Assembly: GCF_014646695.1 (NCBI RefSeq)
Contig: NZ_BMNT01000046.1
Location: 1-58,494, forward strand
From: Sphaerisporangium melleum
Lineage (GTDB): Bacteria > Actinomycetota > Actinomycetes > Streptosporangiales > Streptosporangiaceae
Reading direction: 5' to 3'
Length of the DNA stretch: 58,494 nt
Both the position numbers and the translations under genes were made by a program. This document shows, one piece after another, positions 43,701-51,464 of this stretch (position 1 is the first letter of the stretch; each line of letters starts with the position of its first letter). The notes under the pieces were generated by a model. It was not told the DNA's origin. It ran no database searches and saw nothing but the letters and a program-made list of their open reading frames with translations.

Positions 43701-45190
43701 GACAGTTGCGGCAGCGCGGGCGCCCGCCCGGCCCGCAGCGGTTCCAGGAGGAGCTCGACCAGCCCGTCCTGCAGGTCCAGCCCGGCCGCCCTGGCCGGCC
43801 CGCGGATCGCCTCGCGCAGCTCCGGCTCGCCCATCGGCCGCAGGAAGTACGGCCCGTCGTTGAGCAGGTCCGCCAGCGGCGGGTGGGCCACGCAGTGCTC
43901 GGTGAACTCCGGGCGGACGGCGAGGACGGTGCGCACCGGGCCCGGGTCCGGTGGCAGTACGGCGCGGATGAACGCCTCCCGCTCGGCCTCGGGCGCGGAG
44001 AACACCGCCTCGAACTGGTCGACGACCAGCAGGGCCCGGCCCTGGTCGCCGAGGGCCGGCCGCAGCAGCCCGTGCAGCGCGGTGGCCGGATCGGCCTCCA
44101 GCGCCGCGGCGGCCTCCTCGGGAGCGCGGCCCGCGGCCCTGGCGAGCGCGCCGGCCAGGGCCGCCAGCGGGGCACCGCCCGGCTCGACGACCACCTCGAT
44201 CGCCGCTCGGCCGTCGATGCCCCGCCGCCGCACCTCGGGGATCAGCCCGGCGCGCAGCAGCGACGACTTGCCGAACCCCGACGGGCCGATCAGCAGGAAC
44301 GGGCCTCCGCTCTCCTGGATCCGGTCGGCCAGGGCCGCCACGTCGGCGTCCCGGCCGTGGAAGTACCGGGCCAGCTCCGTCCCGTACGGCGCCAGGCCGG
44401 GGTAGGGGCAGGCGGCGTCGGCGGCCTCGTCCCGCTCTGTCCCCTCCCGCTCCGCGACCAGCGGCACCTCGGGTGCGCGGTGGGCGGCGTTGTGCGCCAC
44501 GAGGAGGTTCTGGACCCGGTCACCGGACCTGCGGTGCGGCCGCACCTCCAGCGTGCGCGCGAGGTCACGGTAGAGGTCGTCCAGCGTCAGCGCGTACGGC
44601 CCGGTGGGGACGCCGTCCCGCAGCAGCTCGATGAGCCGTCCGGTGAACGTCGTGTGCCGCGCCCCGGCGGGTGCGAGCGCGAACTCGTCGCGCCCGGCCG
44701 AGGCCAGCAGGTAGTGCGCCTCGTTCGCCAGCTCGGCGCTCCCGGAGAAGCAGCAGTCCAGGACCACCACCGCCGCGCCCACCGCGCTCTCAAGCGACCT
44801 GGACACCATCGCGAAGTCCAGCCAGCGCATCTCCATGTGCTCGGTCCGCTGGTCGGAAGCGGCGGTGCCCAGGTAGAACGCGCTTCCGCGTCTGCTCGTG
44901 GCCCGGTTTCCGTGGCCGGCGAAGTAGAGGAGGAAGACATCGCGGCTCCGCTCGACCCCCGCCACGATGGCGGCGTGCAGTTCGTACGGGCCTGCCGGGT
45001 TCAGCAGCACGGTGATCGACTCCGGTGCCACGCCGCACCGGGAGATCAGCGTGTCGCGCAGATCCTCGACCGTGGTCTCCACGGCCGGCACATCGGGCAG
45101 GTACCGCTGGTCGGCCGCCGGATATCGGCTGACGCCCACCAGCAGCACCTGGACCCCGGGACCGGTGAGGTCGGTGGGCCGTGCGTTCAT
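40796..45190 (-). CDS. Caspase-like protease - nSTAND NTPase - WD40 fusion (conflict-system effector)
   Basis: A 1464-residue protein. Residues ~12-235 are a caspase/metacaspase-like (peptidase C14) domain: VQVLLVGVSRYP, His93 in YFAGHGN and Cys147 in VVLDCCFSG, both catalytic residues present. Residues ~260-660 are an nSTAND1-type NTPase: the CPYPGLAPYG..YFHGRDADV entry motif, Walker A GPSGFGKSSLLRAG (302-315) and Walker B ALLVVDQFEAVF. A membrane helix follows (RLVAALSVALVLVASTAVAA). From ~780 to the end are many WD40 repeats (LxFSPDG..LAT, VRLWD), a beta-propeller sensor. By analogy with STAND immunity proteins, the WD40 part would sense a signal, the NTPase oligomerise, and the protease kill or arrest the cell. 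ATG 45190 overlaps the EACC1 stop (ATGA). Confidence 0.93.
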   Translation of the reverse strand: MNARPTDLTGPGVQVLLVGVSRYPAADQRYLPDVPAVETTVEDLRDTLISRCGVAPESITVLLNPAGPYELHAAIVAGVERSRDVFLLYFAGHGNRATSRRGSAFYLGTAASDQRTEHMEMRWLDFAMVSRSLESAVGAAVVVLDCCFSGSAELANEAHYLLASAGRDEFALAPAGARHTTFTGRLIELLRDGVPTGPYALTLDDLYRDLARTLEVRPHRRSGDRVQNLLVAHNAAHRAPEVPLVAEREGTERDEAADAACPYPGLAPYGTELARYFHGRDADVAALADRIQESGGPFLLIGPSGFGKSSLLRAGLIPEVRRRGIDGRAAIEVVVEPGGAPLAALAGALARAAGRAPEEAAAALEADPATALHGLLRPALGDQGRALLVVDQFEAVFSAPEAEREAFIRAVLPPDPGPVRTVLAVRPEFTEHCVAHPPLADLLNDGPYFLRPMGEPELREAIRGPARAAGLDLQDGLVELLLEPLRAGRAPALPQLSYALTATWLRKSGRVLTVAAYRETGGIAGALWQAAEEADRRLTDPERRVARRMLLALLVSPDEGTVLCRTVPLVRLLDGEDGRAAGRVLEVLTGARLLTVDTERHVSIVHDSLTTSWPLLSDVIAANRDWIRRRGRLEADAAAWRAAGDAKVYRGDILTEAVALARSRDDVPPLITAFLAAGEAVERRARRRVWRLVAALSVALVLVASTAVAALRQADAAERANRIAVTERDTARSQRLGQTAVNLAAARPNLAGQLAVLAYRVAPTPEARAALFALQDAPTAVTLGASVQAVGFRPDGGLMAVAARRRALLWDVARGAVRGALNWGDDVIRLAEFVGDGGRLLTVTRKGGALLWDVSDPDRPVVEADLSAAFGRTEKRLTYHAVALSPDRRRLATVSRQAGEDRALVLWDVADPAHPRRLSAKARIRPGSVENLVFSPGGTMVATTVAGEAQLWDVSRPDRPRRTATIDYGAGTIYGLAFSPDGRWLATGDGNIDDYLDGVDSVRLWDISTPTRPRLVTTLIGHTNFVYGLVFSPDGSLLLSAANDTTVRVWDVHDPAKARLVRVLTEHTGGVNDVGFLRDGSKVYTASKDGSVRLWDAAGLARPGGVASFTTAEDTLRDVAFSPDGRTLAVAAMDGTARIWSVADRRRPVSRRTLLAHDDWVNSVVFSPDGRRLFTAGSDAYVVVSTITPDGDAHWVTEFTPDPGKKVWRTAVSPDGRVLATSGGTPALWDVATPVEHEEPALLARLPADTRTFVKAVAFSDDGTLLAVGDQRGDVQVYRVSDPRRPERLATFHANNDEASTLAFRPGGHILAVAGANALERVDDERRLALWDLSRPWAPRLLAVLHDRQDWIAEVAFSPDGTLLAAAGHDVTRVWDVADPAVPHLLATFDAHADDVAGVAFGPGGLLATASRDRKVVLYDTAPERLAARLCASAGAAAVTEAEWAQYLPGEPYRPPCGPSPAPR

Positions 45191-45711
45191 CGGCCTTGCG
45201 CGCCAGGGCCGGACCGGGCCCGTGAGGCCCGCCCGCCACCGCCGGTGCCGCCGCCGGTACGGGGAGCTCTGCCGGCACCGCCCGGTGCGTCCTTGGAGCC
45301 CGGCAGGGCGGGCGGCTCGCCCGGGTCCGCCACCGCTGGGGCACCCTCGCCGTTCAGGATGGCGGCCGCCCGGTCCATGTACCGGGCGATGAGCTCGCCG
45401 TCCAGGCCGTCGAGGTCGGTCCCCGAGACCTTCAGCGTTCCGCCGTCGGGCCGGGTCACCTCCACCGTCACGTTCGGGTGGGGCCGGCGGCGCACCCAGG
45501 TGACCAGCACCGCCACGAGACCGGTCACCGCGCCCGCCGGGCCGAGCGCCACCAGGAGCACGTCCACCACCGGCCCGAGGACGCCCTCCGGCGGCGGCGC
45601 GGGAACGGCCGTCACCCGGCCGCGCAGGTCGCGCTCACCGTCCAGCCAACCGCGCAGATCGTCCAGGTCGAGGGCCGGCTCATCCGAGACGACCGTGATC
45701 GAAACCTCCAC
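45187..45711 (-). CDS. EACC1-like effector-associated constant component
   Basis: 174 residues. It begins EVSITVVSDEPALDLDDLRG WL, then ERDLRGRVTAVPAPPPEGVL, a predicted membrane helix (VVDVLLVALGPAGAVTGLVAVLVTWV), and a beta-rich segment (PNVTVEVTRPDGGTLKVSG), followed by a Gly/Pro/Arg-rich tail. This layout matches EACC1, the small constant component of bacterial conflict systems that co-occurs with caspase or trypsin-like effectors and effector-associated domains. Its biochemical role is unknown; an adaptor or membrane anchor is inferred. GTG 45711 has GAGGT nine nt upstream; the frame further upstream is not family-like. Coupled to the caspase gene by ATGA. Confidence 0.8.
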   Translation of the reverse strand: MEVSITVVSDEPALDLDDLRGWLDGERDLRGRVTAVPAPPPEGVLGPVVDVLLVALGPAGAVTGLVAVLVTWVRRRPHPNVTVEVTRPDGGTLKVSGTDLDGLDGELIARYMDRAAAILNGEGAPAVADPGEPPALPGSKDAPGGAGRAPRTGGGTGGGGRASRARSGPGAQGR

Positions 45712-46108
45712 GCAGGCCCCACCTCTCAGTCCCGCCGCCCCGCTCCCTTGGGCGGCCGCCCTTTCGTCCCGCCGGCACCTGATCGGGACGCCCTGGTTCT
45801 TCGACGTCCGGCGCGCCCTGCCCGTTGTCACCGGCACCGCCCGCCTGAGCCGGTCCTTCCCAGGCGAGCCGAGGTGGGCGAGGCTGCGGGGGCACTGGAG
45901 AGGGGCGGACGGCGCGGATCGCGGCCTCGGGGCCGGGGAATCGATGGGACGCACGGGGCGGCGGGTCAGGTCGCCGCCCCGTGCGTCCGGCCCCGGCGCC
46001 GCGCGGCAGGGCCGTGCGCCGTGCGCCAGGGGTGTGGGGAAGGGCTTGGCGTCCTCCACGTTCGCGGGTGCCCGCTGGGCGTCCCACGGTCAGGGAACGG
46101 AGGACGCT

Positions 46109-46124
46109 TTGTTAGCGCTAACAA
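46109..46124. promoter_or_regulatory. Perfect LacI-type operator upstream of EACC1
   Basis: TTGTTAGCGCTAACAA is a perfect 16-bp palindrome, ~400 nt upstream of the EACC1 start. It is the best LacI-family-like site in the window. Confidence 0.7.
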
Positions 46125-46640
46125 TTGCGTCTGGCAAACCACCTCGCGTATCAGGATTTCCCGTCCGCGCGGGCACCGGAGGCGCCGCGCCGGCCCGGCT
46201 TCGCGGGAAGGGCTCGACCGGGCCGTGCCCAGACGGCGGCACGTCGAGCGGACCGCGGTTCCCGGTGATCGACCGGTACGGCCGCCGCGCCGTCGAAAGT
46301 GTTTCGGTAACACCGATGAAAGGAGGGCGTCCCGGCTTTGTCAAGGACCCTCCTCCCGCGCGAAACCGGGCTCCCGCACGGCCCGACCTGCCGGGTGGCG
46401 GCGGATCAGCACTTCAGCGCGCCCGCGCCGCACCGGCGCACGGGCATCCGTTCAAGCCCTCCGCCGGGGGCGTGCGGTGACCACCGAGATGAAACGTTCA
46501 CCCTCGCTCCCGTCCCTTCCCACCGGCGCGCCACCCGGCCGTGACCGCCCGGCCGCCGCTCCCGCACGCCCGCCGCGGCCACACGGAGGCGCCTCCCAAG
46601 GAGCCGGATCGGCCACGCCGGTTCCGCTCACACGTCCCGC

Positions 46641-46654
46641 GTTAGCGATAACAA
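46641..46654. promoter_or_regulatory. Second LacI-type operator in the same region
   Basis: GTTAGCGATAACAA, related to the site at 46109 and about 510 nt upstream of the trkH start. Confidence 0.5.
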
Positions 46655-46765
46655 GGCGGCCGATCCGGCGCCCCACCGCCCCGCCTCGCGGATCGCCATC
46701 ACCCGCGAGAAGGCGCGCCCCACCATGCGAACCCGACCGGCGTCGTCAGAGACACCTCAAGGCCT

Positions 46766-47002
46766 CCGGGAACGACCGGCCGCCCGACGCGCGCACCACC
46801 CGCCCTCCCGGGTTCCACGTGCCCCCGGGAACGACCGGCCGTCCGACGCGCGCACCACCCGCCCTGGCGGGTTCACATGCCCCAGGGAGGACGCGGCCGC
46901 CCGACGTGCGCACCACCGCCCTCCCGGGTTCACGTGCCCCCGGGAACGACCCGGCCGCCCGACGCCTGCACCACCGCCCTCCCGGGTTCACGTGCCCCCG
47001 GG
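46766..47002. repeat. ~58-nt tandem repeat, about four copies
   Basis: Units begin with CCGGGAACGACC-like sequence at 46766, 46825, 46883 and 46940, with a partial fifth at 46998. Spacings are 59, 58, 57 and 58 nt. The whole unit is conserved, including CCCGGGTTCACGTGCCCC and CCGCCCGACG. The period is not a multiple of three, so it is not coding. Confidence 0.85.
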
Positions 47003-47149
47003 CTCGGGCGAGCAAGTTCCTGAGAACCGCCGCCTCCCCCTACCACCCGTGCTGTTACGGTAGTTCGGGTCGGTCGCCGAGCCCGCCCCGCGCGGGCCGC
47101 AATGGCTGCGCCGGCGGGCGTCCATCTCGACGGCGGGGGCGGAGGAACG

Positions 47150-48520
47150 GTGGCGCTGCAGGCGCGATCACGCCGGCGATCGCCGGCCGTGCTCGACCGT
47201 TTCCAGCACCCGGCCCAGATGATCGTGACCGGCTTCGGCGGCGCGGCACTGCTCGGCACCGCACTGCTGTGCCTGCCCGTGGCCACCACGGCCGCCAAGC
47301 CGGTGGACCTGCTCACCGCCCTGTTCACCGCCACCTCCGCCGTCTGCCTCACCGGCCTGGTGATCGTGGACACGGCCGCGCACTGGTCGGTCTTCGGCGA
47401 AGTGGTGATCGCCCTGCTCGTCCAGGTCGGCGGTCTCGGCATCATGACCATGGCGACCCTGATGACCGTCCTGCTCTCCGGCCGGCTCGGCCTGCGCGCC
47501 CGGCTGTTCGCCCAGGCCGAGACCAAGGCGCTCAGCATGGCCGACGTCCGGCGTCTGCTGCGCAACATCGTGCTGTTCAGCCTCATCGTGGAGGCCGTGG
47601 TGACGGTCGTCCTCACGGCGAGGTTCGCCATCGGGTACGGCGAGCCGCTGGGCCGCGCGGCCTACCTTGGGGCCTTCCACGCGATCTCGGCGTTCAACAA
47701 CGCCGGGTTCGCCCTGTGGCCGGACAGCCTGGTGCGGTTCGTCACCGATCCATGGATCTGCGTGACCATCGCGATCGCGGTCATCGTCGGCGGGCTGGGC
47801 TTCCCGGTGGTGTTCGAGGTGCTGCGCTCGTGGCGTCGTCCCGGCCGCTGGTCTCTGCTGACCCGCATCACCCTCGGCGTCAGCGGGGCGCTCCTGGTGG
47901 TCAGCATAGGGATCTTCACCGTCACCGAATGGCGCAACCCCGGCACGCTCGGGCCACTGGACGACAGCGGCAAGCTGCTCGCCGGGTTCTTCACCGCCGT
48001 GATGCCGCGCAGCTCGGGCTTCAACACCATCGACCTCGCCCAGATGCATCCGTCGAGCTGGCTGGCCACCGACCTGCTGATGTTCGTCGGCGGCGGCAGC
48101 GCCGGCACCGCGGGCGGCATCAAGGTCACGACCTTCGGCCTGCTCGCGTTCGTCATCTGGGCCGAGCTGCGCGGCGAGACCTCGGTGAACATCGGCCACC
48201 GCCGGGTGGCCGAGGCCACGCTCCGCCAGGCGATCACTCTCGCGACGATCAGCACGGTGACCGTCGCGGTGTGCACGTACGCGATGCTGGTGCTCACCGA
48301 CCACGACCTGGACGAGGTGCTGTTCGAGGTCGTCTCCGCGTTCGCGACCGTGGGGCTGTCCACCGGCATGACCGCCGACGCCACCCCCGCCGGGCACGTG
48401 CTGCTCACCGTGCTGATGTTCATCGGCCGCATCGGCCCGCTCACCGTGGGGTCCGCGCTCGCCCTGCGCGAGCGCACCCGCCGCTACGAACTGCCCGAGG
48501 AGCGAGTGATCGTTGGCTGA
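47150..48520 (+). CDS. TrkH/KtrB-type potassium uptake channel subunit
   Basis: 456 residues with the four-fold M1-P-M2 design of TrkH/KtrB. Filter-loop segments are TATSAVCLTGLVIVDT, SAFNNAGFALWP, AVMPRSSGFNTIDLAQ and SAFATVGLSTGMTADA; GGGSAGTAGGIKVTTFGLL is also typical. It passes K+ (or Na+/K+) through the plasma membrane, gated by the TrkA-type protein encoded next. GTG 47150 is chosen for GGAGG four nt upstream. The end overlaps the next gene by eight nt, so they form an operon. Confidence 0.92.
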   Translation: MALQARSRRRSPAVLDRFQHPAQMIVTGFGGAALLGTALLCLPVATTAAKPVDLLTALFTATSAVCLTGLVIVDTAAHWSVFGEVVIALLVQVGGLGIMTMATLMTVLLSGRLGLRARLFAQAETKALSMADVRRLLRNIVLFSLIVEAVVTVVLTARFAIGYGEPLGRAAYLGAFHAISAFNNAGFALWPDSLVRFVTDPWICVTIAIAVIVGGLGFPVVFEVLRSWRRPGRWSLLTRITLGVSGALLVVSIGIFTVTEWRNPGTLGPLDDSGKLLAGFFTAVMPRSSGFNTIDLAQMHPSSWLATDLLMFVGGGSAGTAGGIKVTTFGLLAFVIWAELRGETSVNIGHRRVAEATLRQAITLATISTVTVAVCTYAMLVLTDHDLDEVLFEVVSAFATVGLSTGMTADATPAGHVLLTVLMFIGRIGPLTVGSALALRERTRRYELPEERVIVG

Positions 48521-49175
48521 CATCAGGAACGACCCCGTCGTCGTGATCGGACTCGGCCGCTTCGGCACCTCGCTGGCGCTGGAGCTGACCCGGCGCGGCA
48601 CCGAGGTGCTGGCGATCGACCACCGGCCCAAGGTCGTGCAGAGCCTGGCCGGGCAGATCACGCACATCGCCACCGCCGACGCCACCGACCTGGAGGCGCT
48701 GCGGCAGCTCGGCGTGCCCGACTTCTACCGCGCCGTCCTTGCCATCGGCAGCGACCTGGAGGCGAGCATCCTCACCGCGTCGCTGCTGGTGGAGCTGGAG
48801 ATCGACGACATCTGGGCCAAGGCCGTGACCCGCCAGCACGGGCGCATTCTCAGCAGGCTCGGCGTCAAGCACGTGGTGTTCCCCGAGCACGACATGGGCG
48901 AGCGGGTCGCCCACCTGGTCAGCGGCAGGTTACTCGACTACATGGAGGTCGACGAGGACTTCGCCCTGGTCAAGACCCGTCCACCCCGGGACTACGTCGG
49001 CACCCCGCTCGGCCGGTCCAACCTGCGCCGCAAGTACGGCGTGACCATCGTGGCGGTCAAGAGCCCCGGTGAGCGGTTCACCTACGCCACCGCGGACACC
49101 GAACTTACCTACGACGACGTCATCATCGTCTCGGGCTCCACCGAGGAGATCGAACGCTTCGCCGAACTCCCCTGA
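48513..49175 (+). CDS. TrkA/KtrA-type potassium channel gating protein
   Basis: 220 residues: RCK_N Rossmann domain (DPVVVIGLGRFGTSLALELT, ATADATDLEALRQLGVPDF, VLAIGSDLEASILTASLLV) and RCK_C (DYVGTPLGRSNLRRKYGVTI, ADTELTYDDVIIVSGSTEE). Cytoplasmic octameric rings of this type bind ATP/ADP or NAD(H), sometimes c-di-AMP, and gate the TrkH/KtrB partner. The start is TTG 48513, overlapping the trkH stop, with GGAG about ten nt upstream, and the conserved IRNDPVVVIG follows quickly. Confidence 0.93.
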   Translation: MADIRNDPVVVIGLGRFGTSLALELTRRGTEVLAIDHRPKVVQSLAGQITHIATADATDLEALRQLGVPDFYRAVLAIGSDLEASILTASLLVELEIDDIWAKAVTRQHGRILSRLGVKHVVFPEHDMGERVAHLVSGRLLDYMEVDEDFALVKTRPPRDYVGTPLGRSNLRRKYGVTIVAVKSPGERFTYATADTELTYDDVIIVSGSTEEIERFAELP

Positions 49176-49293
49176 CACCCCGCTCCCCTGACCCCGGCTC
49201 GCGGCGGGCGGCCGGTGAGAAGGTAGGGTCGTAACCGGTGTGCCGGGAAGTCTGGTCGGCTGTCTCTGACCCGACCTCTCCTCCGGAGAACCC

Positions 49294-50562
49294 ATGCGAC
49301 GTGTTCCCCGTCCCACCGGCACGCTCTTCGCCCGGGCGCTGCCCGAGCTCAGGCGCACCGCCGAGATCCTGCGCAGCGAGACGATCGGCGGCGTCCTGCT
49401 GCTGTCCGCGGCCGTGGCCGCCCTGATCTGGATCAACAGCCCGTTCGCCGCGGCCTACACCTCGCTGCGCGAGCTGCGGGTCGGCCCCGCGACCCTCCAC
49501 CTGGACCTGACGCTCGGGCAGTGGGCCGCCGACGGGCTGCTGGCGATCTTCTTCTTCGTGGCGGGGCTGGAGCTCAAGCGGGAGTTCGTGGCCGGCGACC
49601 TGCGCGATCCGCGGCGGGCCGCCGTACCGGTCGCCGCGGCGGTCGGCGGCGTGGTCGTACCCGCCCTCGTCTATCTGCTGGTCAACGCGGGCGGCGGCGC
49701 CCCCCTGAAGGGCTGGGCGATCCCGACCGCCACCGACATCGCCTTCGCGCTGGCCGTGCTGGCGGTGATCGGCCGGCACCTGCCTTCGGCCCTGCGTACC
49801 TTCCTGCTCACGCTCGCGGTCGTCGACGACCTGCTCGCCATAGCGATCATCGCGGTCTTCTACACCCAGCACCTGGCGGTGGCCGCGCTGCTCGGCGCGT
49901 TCGTGCCGCTCGCGGTGTTCGCGGTGCTCGTCCAGCGCGGGGTGCGGTCCTGGTGGGCGCTGCTCCCGCCGGCCGCCGCCACCTGGGCCCTCGTCCACGC
50001 CTCCGGTGTGCACGCCACGGTGGCCGGGGTGCTGCTGGGACTGGCCGTGCCGGTGATGAGCCGTGACCGGGCCGGCGGCCCTGGCGACGGCATCGGGCTC
50101 GCCGAGCACTTCGAGCACCGGTGGCGTCCCATCTCGGCCGGCTTGGCGGTGCCGGTCTTCGCGTTCCTGTCGGCGGGCGTGCCGATCGGCGGCTTCGGCG
50201 ACGCGCTGACCGACCCGGTGGCCCTGGGCATCGTCGCGGGGCTTCTGGTCGGCAAACCGCTCGGCGTCATGGCCGCGACCTGGCTGGTCTCCCGCTTCAC
50301 CAGGGCGAGCCTGGACGAGGGCCTGTCGTGGGTGGACGTGCTCGGCCTGTCGGTCCTGGCCGGCATCGGGTTCACCGTCTCGCTGCTCATCGGGGAGCTG
50401 GCCTTCGGTTCCGAAGGCGAGCGGTTCGACCATGTCAAGATCGCCGTACTGGCCGGGTCCGTGCTCGCCGCGGCGGTCGCGGCCGTGATCCTCCGCCTGC
50501 GCGAAGGCGTCTACCGCCGCCTGACGCAGTCCGAAGCCGCCAGAGCGGCCGGCCCCACCTGA
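49294..50562 (+). CDS. nhaA: Na+/H+ antiporter NhaA
   Basis: 422 residues with NhaA signatures: [59 protein letters not shown], and the adjacent ion-binding aspartates D178-D179 in [17 protein letters not shown]. It exchanges Na+ (or Li+) for H+ across the membrane, supporting pH and salt tolerance. ATG 49294 follows CCGGAGAACCC. It lies 118 nt after trkA and may share its ion-homeostasis role. Convergent with the toxin-antitoxin pair. Confidence 0.96.
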   Translation: MRRVPRPTGTLFARALPELRRTAEILRSETIGGVLLLSAAVAALIWINSPFAAAYTSLRELRVGPATLHLDLTLGQWAADGLLAIFFFVAGLELKREFVAGDLRDPRRAAVPVAAAVGGVVVPALVYLLVNAGGGAPLKGWAIPTATDIAFALAVLAVIGRHLPSALRTFLLTLAVVDDLLAIAIIAVFYTQHLAVAALLGAFVPLAVFAVLVQRGVRSWWALLPPAAATWALVHASGVHATVAGVLLGLAVPVMSRDRAGGPGDGIGLAEHFEHRWRPISAGLAVPVFAFLSAGVPIGGFGDALTDPVALGIVAGLLVGKPLGVMAATWLVSRFTRASLDEGLSWVDVLGLSVLAGIGFTVSLLIGELAFGSEGERFDHVKIAVLAGSVLAAAVAAVILRLREGVYRRLTQSEAARAAGPT

Positions 50563-50644
50563 CCCGCCACCCACCGCCCGACCGGCCCCGACAGGCGAAG
50601 TGGTCTCTGGCCTTGGTGGAGCCGAAGAATGTGATCGGGCCTGG

Positions 50645-50965
50645 TCAGCTCACCTTCAACTGTTCGTCCCCGAAGTCTGCGACGAGTTTCAGAACGCCAC
50701 CGAGGGCGGCGACGTAGCGGTCCAGAACCTCGCGAGTGGACACATCCCCCTTCTCGATCTGGGAGACGCGCGCCACAGAGATGCTCATGCGCTCAGCGAC
50801 CTGCAACTGGGTGAGGCCGCGGCGCTTGCGCATCTCGGCGAGTCGCCATCCTTGCGACTCCTCACGCATTTGCCTGACCTCGTCCTCGAACCGCTCGGAC
50901 CCCCCGGCGGTCTCGATCGCGCGCTCCAGATGATCGCTGTCACGCCACTTGCGGTAGCTGCTCAC
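50645..50965 (-). CDS. HigA-like antitoxin, XRE family
   Basis: 106 residues. The N-terminal part (SSYRKWRDSDHLERAIETAG) is helical. The C-terminal XRE domain is LAEMRKRRGLTQLQVAERMS, then VARVSQIEKGDVSTREVLDR. It should bind the toxin and repress the operon. GTG 50965 has AAGGAG eight nt upstream and overlaps the toxin stop (GTGA). Toxin-first order with an XRE antitoxin is typical of higBA. Confidence 0.85.
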   Translation of the reverse strand: MSSYRKWRDSDHLERAIETAGGSERFEDEVRQMREESQGWRLAEMRKRRGLTQLQVAERMSISVARVSQIEKGDVSTREVLDRYVAALGGVLKLVADFGDEQLKVS

Positions 50966-51339
50966 TGGTTCATCTCCTTGTGCCGCTCCACCAAGTAGAT
51001 CTCGTACAAGTGCTCCGCTCGTGGGATCGCGTCGCGGTACCAGCGTTCCCAGCTGCCTGCTTTGTCTCCCGCGACCAGCAAGATGGCCGCCCGCCACGGG
51101 TCGAAGACGAACAAGATGCGGATCTCACTGCGGCCCGTGGAGCCAGGTCGCAACTCCTTCATGTTAGGAATCTTGGATCCGGTGATGCCGTCCACCAGCG
51201 GCCGACCCTCCGCAGGGCCGTTGCGCTCGAGAATCAAGATCGCCTGATTGACCAGCTTATGAGACTCACGGTCCGACGCATAGAGGGCTTCAAGGAACTC
51301 CCCCACCTCCTCGGTGAAGAAGATCTCCCATTCCCCCAC
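50962..51339 (-). CDS. HigB/RelE-like toxin (phage Gp49-type)
   Basis: 125 residues: WEIFFTEEVGEFLEALYASD, AEGRPLVDGITGSKIPNMKE, the basic strand LRPGSTGRSEIRILFVFDPW, AAILLVAGDKAGSWERWYRD, ending in an AEHLYEIYLVERHKE helix. This matches RelE/ParE superfamily toxins, which cleave mRNA on the ribosome. GTG 51339 is chosen since GGAGGGGG lies five nt upstream; ATG 51360 is seven codons earlier. A TAGGATATTC element near 51380 could be its -10 region. Confidence 0.85.
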   Translation of the reverse strand: MGEWEIFFTEEVGEFLEALYASDRESHKLVNQAILILERNGPAEGRPLVDGITGSKIPNMKELRPGSTGRSEIRILFVFDPWRAAILLVAGDKAGSWERWYRDAIPRAEHLYEIYLVERHKEMNQ

Positions 51340-51464
51340 TGCAACCCCCTCCGTCATCACCTGACCAGATTCAAGAATATCCTAAAGTCGGCCAGAACCG
51401 AACCGGCTGCGACCCATGCCGCGCGCGAAGCTCTGGTGAAGGGCAGGCGTCGCCGGGCCGGGGG

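Larger units (their letters stand above)
45712..47149. other. 1.4-kb gene-free divergent region
   Basis: This region lies between the EACC1/caspase operon and trkH. It holds two LacI-type palindromes (46109, 46641), a GAAA-N3-TTTC element near 46295, and a ~58-nt minisatellite (46766-47002). Short open frames exist but none has a ribosome site plus family resemblance. Confidence 0.6.

Noticed and set aside
46766-47002. Possible second CRISPR array
   Set aside because: The full ~58-nt unit is conserved, with no variable spacer segments between short repeats.
46338-47063. Short open frames in the region upstream of trkH
   Set aside because: They run through a minisatellite whose period is not a multiple of three, and have no ribosome sites.
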